This document shows positions 35,273-43,761 of a stretch of 64,000 bases of DNA, in pieces. The notes below the pieces were generated by a model. It had not been told where the DNA came from. It saw only the letters and a program-made list of their open reading frames with translations, and made no database searches. A program made the position numbers and the translations under genes. Origin of the DNA: Flavipsychrobacter sp. (lineage in GTDB: Bacteria > Bacteroidota > Bacteroidia > Chitinophagales > Chitinophagaceae); NCBI GenBank assembly GCA_031292525.1, contig JARLGY010000018.1, forward strand, positions 343,597 through 407,596, given 5' to 3'. The stretch's first letter is position 1. Each line of letters opens with the position of its first letter.

Positions 35273-35563
35273 TTTAAAATAATTTATAATATTTGCGTTG
35301 TAATTCTAGTAATTCCATTCCACCTTTTATTAAATATAGATAACATCCTATCTATTATTCTTTTGGCATGCGCTGCTGCATCCTTCAGTACAAATAATGT
35401 GTTATTATTTATTAAATCAGGTAATACACCAAATAGGCACGATTTTTTAATTAAACGCTATATCTTTAATACGGATATAGCGTTTAATTTTAGCCCATTC
35501 TTTGGCTTGAAATTTGTGTCAATTATATTTTTAAACTATAGTATTAACCTAAAACAAACCAAT
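35273..35563 (+). other. Intergenic region with large isolated stem-loop
   Basis: 291 nt between the carB terminator and the next signal-peptide gene. The in-frame extension upstream of the gene at 35564 is hydrophobic, atypical and unlikely to be translated. The only structure is the stem-loop at 35451-35487. A near-consensus AATATTTG lies at 35288-35295, so a short RNA ending at the stem-loop is possible. Confidence 0.35.
35451..35491 (+). terminator. 14-bp stem-loop with T-rich flank, terminator-like
   Basis: TTAAACGCTATATC (35451-35464) and its exact complement (35474-35487) around a 9-nt loop. TTTTTTAA precedes and TTTTA follows, so it could terminate in either direction. Confidence 0.55.
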
Positions 35564-36748
35564 ATGAAAAAAGTATTACTTCCACTTTCTTTTTGTGTGT
35601 TAGTCACAACAGGCGCGTTTGCACAGGCCATCACGCTCAGTCAGACCAGCTTTGCAACTGCAAGTACTAGCGGTGCAGATACAATTCTGAACACAGCAAG
35701 TATCCCCACCTACCCTGCTCTTACCGCAGATGCAGGTGCTAATTTGGATTTTACAGGCGCTACATCTAATACCAGCCCATCAGTTGTATATCGTGTGGCA
35801 GCAACCGCCGGCAGCCAATGGGCCGATAGCATGCACTTAACCTTCTCTGTGTTTCCCTATACTGCCAAATTAGAATCCTCTCTTTCCGCATCAGGTTATG
35901 TACAATCTGGTGAGCATATTGATAAGGTTGGTTATTCTTTGGCTGCGGTAACATTCATACCAACTGATAGCCTGGTTATTAATAATCAAGATATTGTTTT
36001 TTCTGCCAATAAAACTAAAATTGCCTTTCCTGCAACAAATCAATCTACATGGTCTTCAACCTATCATTATGACTTTAGCTTCGTTGTAACTGCAACACCA
36101 TTTAGTCTAAATCATGCAGCCGGTGTTGTACGCGCTTATGTTGCTGAAAAAGATACAGTTATCGGCTACGGAAAAGCAAGAGTTAAAGATATTAACGGAA
36201 ACGGGTCGGCTTATGTTGATGTGTTGCAGATAGAAACTGTTACCACTACAACAGATAGTTTCTTTTTAAATGGTAGTGTTGCACCTGCAAATATTGTTGC
36301 AGGTCTTACCAACAATACTGCAACTCAGGGACAGATCACAGTAGCAAAGGAACAGTTCTATTATAGAGCTGGTGAACTGACCCCGCTGGTTCATATTTCT
36401 TACGATCCTACTAACACCTCACCTGCTGCTGCACAAACACAGGCTGCACGTCTGCCATCTTCTTACATCCCTGAAACTCAATATACTCACACTTTAAATG
36501 TATATCCTAACCCCGTAACTAACCACACAATAATAGTAAGTGGTGCACCTGCTAACTATGGTAGCTGGAGCTACGAGCTGGAAAATGTAACTGGTCAGGT
36601 AGTTACAAAGGGTGCTCTAGAGCTCAACAATAATCAGGAAAAAACTCAGGTTAATTTGTCTGGTACAATAGCACCGGGTACTTACTTCCTGCACATGTAC
36701 AACGGTGGTGCTGCACAGGAAACTGTACGCACACTCACAATAAAATAA
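35564..36748 (+). CDS. Secreted protein with T9SS C-terminal sorting domain
   Basis: 394 residues from the ATG at 35564, which opens a perfect signal peptide (MKKVLLPLSFCVLVTTGAFAQ). The passenger region is rich in Ser, Thr, Ala and Asn with beta-strand periodicity and no catalytic motif. Several Ala-Thr-Thr-Pro-like stretches suggest a surface adhesin or structural protein. The last ~80 residues are the type A sorting domain: LNVYPNPVTNHTI, then YELENVTGQVV, then GTYFLHMYNGG and basic TLTIK. It would be exported by the type IX system and attached to the cell surface. A strong terminator follows. Confidence 0.8.
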   Translation: MKKVLLPLSFCVLVTTGAFAQAITLSQTSFATASTSGADTILNTASIPTYPALTADAGANLDFTGATSNTSPSVVYRVAATAGSQWADSMHLTFSVFPYTAKLESSLSASGYVQSGEHIDKVGYSLAAVTFIPTDSLVINNQDIVFSANKTKIAFPATNQSTWSSTYHYDFSFVVTATPFSLNHAAGVVRAYVAEKDTVIGYGKARVKDINGNGSAYVDVLQIETVTTTTDSFFLNGSVAPANIVAGLTNNTATQGQITVAKEQFYYRAGELTPLVHISYDPTNTSPAAAQTQAARLPSSYIPETQYTHTLNVYPNPVTNHTIIVSGAPANYGSWSYELENVTGQVVTKGALELNNNQEKTQVNLSGTIAPGTYFLHMYNGGAAQETVRTLTIK

Positions 36749-36763
36749 GAAGGAAACTAAATA

Positions 36764-36801
36764 TAACAGCAAAGGGCGCCAACAGGTGCCCTTTGCTGTT
36801 A
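36764..36801 (+). terminator. Terminator after T9SS cargo gene
   Basis: A 14-bp perfect stem TAACAGCAAAGGGC and its complement with a 10-nt loop, 16 nt after the stop. Confidence 0.75.
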
Positions 36802-36927
36802 CCCCCTCCGCCATTTCGCAGTAGCCCTTATGCTTCAGAGAAATCTGTTAGGCAAAAGTTATAAAGCTCATCTTTAAAAAAAGGTCTTTCCTGGCATACA
36901 CCCAAACATTCTAAAAACTCATTTTCT

Positions 36928-36956
36928 TTTGTGCAGTGCTAATGCATTTACCTTTG
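36928..36956 (+). promoter_or_regulatory. Promoter of thioesterase gene
   Basis: TTTG (36928-36931), a 17-nt spacer and TACCTTTG (36949-36956), a full match to the Bacteroidota pattern. A second -7-like TATCTTTG lies at 36969-36976. Confidence 0.6.
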
Positions 36957-37014
36957 CGCCGTATAGAATATCTTTGACACGCATAGCAGGTACTAATACC
37001 GCTTAGAAATAACA

Positions 37015-37539
37015 ATGGAGAACATGCAATCTAAAAAACCGCAAGACTCGTTCGTGGTCATGTCCGAACTGGTATTGCCCAATGATACCAATACGCTTGG
37101 CAACCTGATGGGGGGCCGCCTCATGCACTGGATGGATATTGCTGCGGCCATTGCCGCACAAAAACATTGCAATTGCCCCGTGGTAACAGCATCGGTAGAT
37201 AATATATCTTTTAATACCCCTATCAAGCTGGGCTACCTGCTTACAATAGAAGCTAAGCTTACCCGTGCATTTACTACCTCTATGGAGGTTTACCTCCGTG
37301 TGTATGGCGAAGACATGCATACCCAGTACAAGTACCTGAGTAATGAAGCCTATCTTACGTTTGTAGCCCTTGATCACAACAGCCGTGCACGTAAGGTACC
37401 CGAGCTGATACCTGAAACCGACCGTGAAAAAGGGATGTATGAGGATGCATTGCGCCGCAGGCAGGTACGTCTCATACTGGGCGGGAAAATGAAACCGGAA
37501 GATGCTGGTGAGTTGCGTTCATTATTTATAAAAGAATAG
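37015..37539 (+). CDS. Acyl-CoA thioesterase (hotdog, YciA/ACOT type)
   Basis: 174 residues; ATG at 37015, with a second in-frame ATG at 37024. The hotdog core reads ELVLPNDTNTLGNLMGGRLMHWMD, the conserved Asn-x-x-Gly-Asn-x-x-Gly-Gly-x-x-Met turn of acyl-CoA hydrolases, with Asp in HWMDIAAAIAAQKHC as the catalytic acid. NISFNTPIKLGYLLTIEAKL and EAYLTFVALD strands follow. It hydrolyses acyl-CoA to free acid and CoA in the cytoplasm; chain-length preference is unknown. The C-terminal ~35 residues form a charged helix. Confidence 0.85.
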   Translation: MENMQSKKPQDSFVVMSELVLPNDTNTLGNLMGGRLMHWMDIAAAIAAQKHCNCPVVTASVDNISFNTPIKLGYLLTIEAKLTRAFTTSMEVYLRVYGEDMHTQYKYLSNEAYLTFVALDHNSRARKVPELIPETDREKGMYEDALRRRQVRLILGGKMKPEDAGELRSLFIKE

Positions 37540-37597
37540 CTCAGCGCAGTGCCACGTTTATAAACAATATCTTTGACTCACGGAAGAAATTTAAGCC

Positions 37598-38878
37598 ATG
37601 ACTTTAGTAAGAACACAACCCAACATACACGACGCGATAGATTTTGATTACAACCTGCCGCCTATTCAGCAGCAGCAATTGAAAAATGGTTTGCCTATCT
37701 ACTGGCTCAATGCCGGCGTGCAGGATGTTGCAGAGATAAACTGGGTGTTCCCGGCGGGTATGTGGTATGAGCCTAAAGCAGCCGTAGCCAATGCAACCGC
37801 AGGCATGCTAAAGAATGGTACGACAAAACGCACTGCCGCCCAGATAAACGAGGCGCTTGAGTTTTATGGTGCCAGTCTTAGTGCAAATACAGGCAACGAT
37901 TTTGCTACAGTTACATTGCACACGCTTACCAAACATTTACCTGCATTATTGCCGGTGGTGTACGAAATACTTACAGAAGCCATCTTTCCTGAAGCTGAGC
38001 TGGAAATACATAAACGCAACGCTATTCAGCGTTTACTGGTTAACCTGCGCGAGTGCGAATTTGTTGCCAACCAGCGTATCGATGCACTATTGTTCGGTGA
38101 AGACCATCCTTATGGCCGCTTTACAAAACAGGATAAAATAGAAGCTGTAACACGCCAGGATGTGCTCGATTTTTATCGCACAGCCTACAGCCTTGAAGGG
38201 GTAAAGATTTTTATGGCTGGCCGGATAACAGAAGAGCATGTGCAACACGTAGATGCTATTTTTGGCAGCATCCCCGTACAGCCAAAAGTTATTATAACTC
38301 CTGAATATACCGTACCAACTGCGCATCCCGTTCAGGAACATACATCAAATGATGAGAACGGAGTGCAGGGCGCTATACGTGTGGCACGTTTATTCCCCAA
38401 CCGTCACCACCCTGATTACGCGCCAATGGTGGTGCTCAATACCTTGTTTGGCGGTTACTTCGGGTCGCGCCTCATGAGCAATATCCGGGAAGATAAAGGA
38501 TATACTTATGGTATCTATAGCTCACTAAGCCCATTAGTAAATGGTGGTTCGATAACCATACATACTGAAGTAGGTCGCGATGTGGTAGAACCTGCGACAA
38601 CGGAGATATACCGTGAAATGGAACTGCTGTGTAATGAAGAAGCAGACGAAGAAGAGTTGCTTTTGGTAAAAAACTACTTACTGGGTGGGCTTTTAGGCGA
38701 TCTGGATGGTCCTTTTAGCATATTGCAGCGCTGGCGTACGCTTATCCTTAATGGCTTTACTGAAGAGCATTTTAATAACAATATCCGTATCTACAAAACG
38801 GTAACTCCGGCTGAACTGAAAGCGCTGGCGCAAAAATACCTGAGAAAAGAAGATTACTACGAAGTGGTGGTGATATAG
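37598..38878 (+). CDS. M16-family peptidase-like protein lacking the zinc site
   Basis: 426 residues with both halves of an M16B subunit: N-terminal domain to about 215, C-terminal domain with LFGGYFGSRLMSNIREDKGYTYGI (the glycine/Arg-Tyr substrate-binding motif). Where active members have HxxEH the sequence reads NATAGMLKNGT, so the zinc-binding His, Glu and His are all missing and catalysis is not possible. The downstream Glu ligand region is also altered. Such proteins normally act as the regulatory partner of an active M16 subunit, but no partner gene lies beside it here. It is preceded by a TATCTTTG element at 37568-37575. Confidence 0.8.
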   Translation: MTLVRTQPNIHDAIDFDYNLPPIQQQQLKNGLPIYWLNAGVQDVAEINWVFPAGMWYEPKAAVANATAGMLKNGTTKRTAAQINEALEFYGASLSANTGNDFATVTLHTLTKHLPALLPVVYEILTEAIFPEAELEIHKRNAIQRLLVNLRECEFVANQRIDALLFGEDHPYGRFTKQDKIEAVTRQDVLDFYRTAYSLEGVKIFMAGRITEEHVQHVDAIFGSIPVQPKVIITPEYTVPTAHPVQEHTSNDENGVQGAIRVARLFPNRHHPDYAPMVVLNTLFGGYFGSRLMSNIREDKGYTYGIYSSLSPLVNGGSITIHTEVGRDVVEPATTEIYREMELLCNEEADEEELLLVKNYLLGGLLGDLDGPFSILQRWRTLILNGFTEEHFNNNIRIYKTVTPAELKALAQKYLRKEDYYEVVVI

Positions 38879-38996
38879 TAGTGCCTTGTTATTGATGATT
38901 TTATAGTATCGCATTTAACAATACTTTATTATATCCTTTCAATATGTTTTAACATATTCAGGCAACTTTGCTGCTGATTTAGCAAGGCTTGACAAT

Positions 38997-41729
38997 ATGA
39001 GATTAAACCGTACGATACTTTCTTTTTTATTCTGTTTTTTATGTACAGGCGCGTTTGCCCAGGCTCCTGTTTCAGATAGTACTCAAAAACGCACAGACAC
39101 CACCGCACCAGTAAACCCGGTTACCGATAGTACTGGCAAAGTAACAGGGAGTGGCGCCACACCTGCTGGTAGCTCCGTATCTGCACAAGTTGCCCCGGCC
39201 AAAGGGGGCACAGTGTCGGGTATATTAGTAGATAACCAGAACAAGCCTTTAGCTTACGCTACTGTAACCCTGCTGCGTGCAGATAGTACTGTAGTGAACG
39301 GAGATCTCACTAAAGACGATGGAAGCTTTAGCATATCCCCCACAGGCACAGGTACCTTCATACTCAGTATCAGCGCTATAGGGCTTAAATCGCGTTTCAT
39401 CCCCGGTATCACAATAGGGCCCGGTGCTATGAAGAAAGACTTAGGTAATGTAAAAGCTACCTCATCTACCAACAGGTTGAAAGAAGTGGACATTGTAGCT
39501 GAAAAGCCCATCATGCAGATGGACGTAGACAAAAAAGTATTTAATGTAGAAAAGAATACTACAACAGCAGGCGGTAGCGCATCAGATGTATTGAGCAATG
39601 TACCCGCGGTTTCTGTAGATGTGGATGGTAACGTAAGCTTGCGCAACAACAGTAATGTAACCATACTTATAGATGGTAAGCCTGCAACGCTCTTGGGTAG
39701 CGATCAGGCATCTGCATTACAGAGTTTGCCTGCATCAAGTATCGAAAGCGTGGAAGTCATTACAAACCCATCAGCTAAGTACGATGCGCAAGGCCCTACA
39801 GGTATCATCAACATAGTAACCAAGAAAGATGGCAGGCTGGGTGTGAACGGTAGTGCCACATTGGGTATCGGCACCGGCGATAAATACAATGGCGCTTTTA
39901 GCATTAATGTACGTAAAGGCAAATGGAATGTATTTCTCAACAGCAATTTCCGCTTAAACAGCAATTACAATAACACCAATACCGATACACGTTATGATAA
40001 TGGCTACCATACCTACAGTTACGAACATGGGCAGAGGCAGTTTGATGGTTCTTTTAATACAATTGGTGCATCATACGACTTTGACAAGAACAATACTATC
40101 ACCCTTACTCAGAGTGTAAATATTATGGGTTTCGGGAATAATAGCAACTCTAACGCACAAACTACTGCAGCTGGCTTGTCTTTAGATTCCTCACAAGAAC
40201 GTTATTCAAACGGAAAAGGTGGGCCGCTCTCACTTTCTACATCAGCTGATTACAAACGGAAATTTAAAAAGAAAGGCGAGGAATTAGACATTGATGCAAC
40301 GTTTGCAAATACTAATATCTTCCGCACTCAAACTTATTCTTCTTTTTACACGAACAATCAAATTCCGAATTTCAATACTTACGAAACTGCGCCCGGGCAA
40401 GGTAACAACAAAACTTTTACAGCCTATGTAGATTACGCTGACCCTTTGTTTACAAAAAATGGTAAGCTGGGCTTTGGTGCAAAAACACAGCTCTATAAAT
40501 TTCAAAGCAATAACTCACCGCTTATAGATACCAACGGTGGTCCTCAGCTCGTAGATTACACACTTGCTGCCCACTTTAATTACAACCAGCAGATACACGC
40601 CGGCTATGTCAATTGGAACGATCAGCTTGGCAAATTCAGCTACCAGGTAGGTCTGCGTGGCGAGTATAGTCAGTATGATGGTACCGATGTCATAACAAGT
40701 CCTATACATTATAGCCAGAACTATCCATTAAGCCTTTTCCCTTCTGCATTTGTTTCTTATCAATTACCAGATCAGCAGAGTATATACCTCAATTATAGTC
40801 GCCGCACAAATAGGCCAAACTTCTTCCAGTTATTGCCTTACAAGGATGTTTCAAACCCTTCTGTAGTGTCGCAGGGCAATCCCGATCTTAAACCGGAATT
40901 CATCCACAACGTAGAATTCAGCTATTCTAAAGCAACTAAACGTGGCGATAATTTCATCATCAGTGCTTACTACACATACACCCAAAACCTATCCCAGAGA
41001 ATATCAAGGATTATTACAGGTTCTCCTGAAGACGATTCGCTGGGCCTGCAGCAGTTTACCAACAAACAATATTCTACAACATTAAATGTCGCCTCTGGTA
41101 CCACATATGGTGCCGAAGCTACAGGCCATGTTTCCATATTGCCGTTCTGGGATGCAACACTGGATTTCAATTTCTTCCAGAACCAAATTAACGTAGGCAA
41201 TATAGATACTGCATTTAGCAGGTATGTAAAAAACCAGTCAGCGTTTAGCTGGTTTGGTAAAATAAACACCAATTTCAAGTTGCCTGGGGGTTTTTCACTA
41301 CAGCTAAATGGCAATTATGAGAGCCCCAAGGTACAGGCACAGGGCACACTTAAAGAAGTGTATTGGATAGATGTGGCTTTGCGCAAAAACTTGTGGAAGA
41401 ATAAAGTAACTATTGTGGCTAACTGTTCAGATATATTCAATACCCGTAAGTACACTACCACTACTAACATTGCAGGTCTTTATAACGAGACTTACTATCG
41501 CGATCGCGAAACCCGTGTAGGTAATCTCACATTCACATATCGTTTTGGTTCTAAGAATCCGCAAGCCGCAGCAGCGCCCGGCGGAAAACGTGGCAAGAAG
41601 GGTGCCGATGCCAACAAGCCAACTATACCAGACAATGAACGTGAGAACAACCTGAAAGGCGGTGATGATGATAATGGTGGCCAGGGTGGCGGCCAAGGTG
41701 GTGGTGGCGGTCCAAAGAGCATCCGGTAA
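38997..41729 (+). CDS. TonB-dependent-receptor-like outer-membrane beta-barrel protein
   Basis: 910 residues. After a signal peptide (to about residue 21) and a Thr/Pro/Ser-rich linker comes a carboxypeptidase-regulatory-like domain (VSGILVDNQNKPLAYATVTLL, DDGSFSI), then a plug-like region (ASDVLSNVPAVSVDVDGNV, LIDGKPATLLGSD, SIESVEVITNPSAKYDAQG, GIINIVTKK). A large barrel follows with many Asn/Tyr-rich strands, as in the OMP_b-brl_3 group. The last ~40 residues are Gly/Asp/Lys-rich with a GGQGGGQGGGGG run and lie outside the barrel. It should transport or sense a ligand at the outer membrane with TonB energy; the ligand is unknown. No SusD partner is adjacent. Confidence 0.85.
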   Translation: MRLNRTILSFLFCFLCTGAFAQAPVSDSTQKRTDTTAPVNPVTDSTGKVTGSGATPAGSSVSAQVAPAKGGTVSGILVDNQNKPLAYATVTLLRADSTVVNGDLTKDDGSFSISPTGTGTFILSISAIGLKSRFIPGITIGPGAMKKDLGNVKATSSTNRLKEVDIVAEKPIMQMDVDKKVFNVEKNTTTAGGSASDVLSNVPAVSVDVDGNVSLRNNSNVTILIDGKPATLLGSDQASALQSLPASSIESVEVITNPSAKYDAQGPTGIINIVTKKDGRLGVNGSATLGIGTGDKYNGAFSINVRKGKWNVFLNSNFRLNSNYNNTNTDTRYDNGYHTYSYEHGQRQFDGSFNTIGASYDFDKNNTITLTQSVNIMGFGNNSNSNAQTTAAGLSLDSSQERYSNGKGGPLSLSTSADYKRKFKKKGEELDIDATFANTNIFRTQTYSSFYTNNQIPNFNTYETAPGQGNNKTFTAYVDYADPLFTKNGKLGFGAKTQLYKFQSNNSPLIDTNGGPQLVDYTLAAHFNYNQQIHAGYVNWNDQLGKFSYQVGLRGEYSQYDGTDVITSPIHYSQNYPLSLFPSAFVSYQLPDQQSIYLNYSRRTNRPNFFQLLPYKDVSNPSVVSQGNPDLKPEFIHNVEFSYSKATKRGDNFIISAYYTYTQNLSQRISRIITGSPEDDSLGLQQFTNKQYSTTLNVASGTTYGAEATGHVSILPFWDATLDFNFFQNQINVGNIDTAFSRYVKNQSAFSWFGKINTNFKLPGGFSLQLNGNYESPKVQAQGTLKEVYWIDVALRKNLWKNKVTIVANCSDIFNTRKYTTTTNIAGLYNETYYRDRETRVGNLTFTYRFGSKNPQAAAAPGGKRGKKGADANKPTIPDNERENNLKGGDDDNGGQGGGQGGGGGPKSIR

Positions 41730-41783
41730 TTATTGTACAACATATCAGTAATTGACAGTATTTTTGATGTAAGTATTTTTTCT

Positions 41784-42605
41784 ATGCGCAAGACAATATC
41801 AGGTATCGCCATTTTCACATGCTTGTTGGCAGCACAAAGCGTTCAGGCCCAGGGATTGGGTGGTTATATAAACCAGGCAGAAGACTATATAAAAAAAGCA
41901 GAGGGCAATAACTCAACCACTGGAAGCACAAACACAAGAAATAATGGCCAGCAGAACAACACTACTCAATCAGGAGGTGCTAAAACCAATTTTAGCGGTC
42001 TCAGCACTGGCGATATGAGTGGAGCCCTGCGCCAGGCATTAACAATAGGAGCGCAAAATGCATCCAATCGTTTGTCTGCACCAAATGGCTTCTTTGGCAA
42101 TGCACTCATAAAAATACTCATGCCTCCCGAAGCAAAGCAGGTGGAAAGTACATTAAGGGAAGTTGGTCTGGGGAGCCAGGTTGACCAGGCTGTTCTTGCC
42201 ATGAACCGTGCAGCAGAAGATGCATCAGCTAAAGCAGCGCCTATTTTTATAGACGCTATTACGCATATGACCATACAGGATGCTTTGGGTATATTACAAG
42301 GTGGCAATACAGCTGCCACAGAATATTTAAAGGTAAAAACTACTGTAGCATTAACATCAGCATTCAGGCCGGTAATACAAAAATCATTGGCCAAAGTAAA
42401 TGCTACCCGGTACTGGACCCAGGTGTTTACTACCTACAACAAATTACCAATGACTACCAAAGTGAATTCCGACCTGCCTGCATATGTTACAGAGAGGGCA
42501 CTTAATGGTTTATTTGTAGCCATATCAGAAGAAGAGGCAAAGATCAGGCTTAATCCAGCTGCACAAGTAACCAATCTGCTCCAAAAAGTATTCGGAGGTC
42601 ATTAA
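41784..42605 (+). CDS. DUF4197 domain-containing secreted protein
   Basis: 273 residues from the ATG at 41784, which gives a signal peptide (MRKTISGIAIFTCLLAAQSVQAQ). A short Asn/Gly/Thr-rich linker follows. The DUF4197 domain covers about residues 75-270 (ALRQALTIGAQNASNRLS, IKILMPPEAKQVESTLREVGLG, FIDAITHMTIQDALGILQGG, AFRPVIQKSL, TYNKLP). The family is helical and periplasmic with no assigned function. It lies 54 nt after the receptor gene and may be co-transcribed. Confidence 0.8.
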   Translation: MRKTISGIAIFTCLLAAQSVQAQGLGGYINQAEDYIKKAEGNNSTTGSTNTRNNGQQNNTTQSGGAKTNFSGLSTGDMSGALRQALTIGAQNASNRLSAPNGFFGNALIKILMPPEAKQVESTLREVGLGSQVDQAVLAMNRAAEDASAKAAPIFIDAITHMTIQDALGILQGGNTAATEYLKVKTTVALTSAFRPVIQKSLAKVNATRYWTQVFTTYNKLPMTTKVNSDLPAYVTERALNGLFVAISEEEAKIRLNPAAQVTNLLQKVFGGH

Positions 42606-42657
42606 AAGTTTATTGACTGCTTTCTGATATTAGAGTCATCACTATAAATCAAAACCT

Positions 42658-43653
42658 ATGAAAACCAGCTTATTACTATTGGTGTCGTTTTTGTTTTTTT
42701 CAACACTCTCACGCGCGCAATTTCCCTATTCTTTAACTACACAAACCGGGCAAACATATACGCCCCTATCAGCAGGTGTAAGCTTTAACGGCGGTAATTT
42801 GTGGGAAGGTTTTGAAAATTACATGGTTACCATGCCATTCAGTTTTAATTACGGATCTACTACCTCCAATAATTTTGGTTTCATGTTTGAGACAATTGCC
42901 GCGTCTGATACTCAAAATATCATATCAGGGTTCAGTCTTATTTACTCAGGGCTTATTGATCGTGGTGCACTGGGGTCCCAGTCGCTCTCTCCAATTAGAT
43001 ATACTACTAGTGGTACAGCTCCAAACCGTATTTTTAAAGCCGAGGTCTTTAATGCTGGTTTAATTAATGAATATTTCGACTACCAAACGTTAAATGACTC
43101 TGTCGATATACAAATATGGTTGTACGAAACCAGCAATGCAGTAGAGTATCATTTCGGCCCTTCCCGCATCACATACCCGGTCGACTATTTTAGCGCAAAT
43201 GGTTATGATATTATCGGGTTTTATAAAAATGTAAATCTTAACACAGACACGCTCGACAACTTTTATTACCTCACTGGTAATCCCTCATCTCCTACTATAG
43301 ATAGTGCCGCCAGTAATAGCTCAGAGCCTGCTAATGGATTGACTACATACCCTGCTAATGGTACAGTATATAAGTTTACGCCTAAAACTACAGGTTTAAA
43401 CAACGTAGGCATTGCTTTAAAAGGTATAGATGTTTATCCTACACTGGCTGCCAATACACTTTATATAGTAAACACTGCAGGCAGCAATATAAGCTACGAT
43501 TTACTATCTATAACCGGTGCGGTTGTAACCAGCAATATTACTTTGGCAAACGGTAAAAACACTATCGACATCAGTATGCTGGCGCCGGGAATGTATATCA
43601 TTAAGGCCGTGGGAGCACATGGCCAGGGCTTATATAAGTTTGTAAAAGAATAA
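42658..43653 (+). CDS. Secreted protein with T9SS C-terminal sorting domain
   Basis: 331 residues with a signal peptide (MKTSLLLLVSFLFFSTLSRAQ). The middle part begins with FPYSLTTQTGQTYTPL and has strands rich in Tyr, Phe and Ser, in the manner of surface beta-sandwich domains. The C-terminal ~75 residues are a slightly degenerate type A sorting signal: GIDVYPTLAANTL in place of VYPNP, then LLSITGAVV, GMYIIKAVGAHG, and terminal FVKE. The missing Asn-Pro weakens but does not remove the assignment. No enzyme motif is seen. Confidence 0.7.
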   Translation: MKTSLLLLVSFLFFSTLSRAQFPYSLTTQTGQTYTPLSAGVSFNGGNLWEGFENYMVTMPFSFNYGSTTSNNFGFMFETIAASDTQNIISGFSLIYSGLIDRGALGSQSLSPIRYTTSGTAPNRIFKAEVFNAGLINEYFDYQTLNDSVDIQIWLYETSNAVEYHFGPSRITYPVDYFSANGYDIIGFYKNVNLNTDTLDNFYYLTGNPSSPTIDSAASNSSEPANGLTTYPANGTVYKFTPKTTGLNNVGIALKGIDVYPTLAANTLYIVNTAGSNISYDLLSITGAVVTSNITLANGKNTIDISMLAPGMYIIKAVGAHGQGLYKFVKE

Positions 43654-43761
43654 TGACTAACATTTAATATCGTAGTTCTTAATATTAATAAAAAATAGTA
43701 TTATTTTGCATTTGCACAGCATATAAAAATGCTGCTGTTCCTAATAAAAAATTTTGAGGTT

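Noticed and set aside
35270..35563. 97-residue in-frame extension of the T9SS cargo gene at 35564
   Set aside because: It overlaps the carB terminator, contains the 14-bp hairpin, and hides a perfect signal peptide that begins at 35564.
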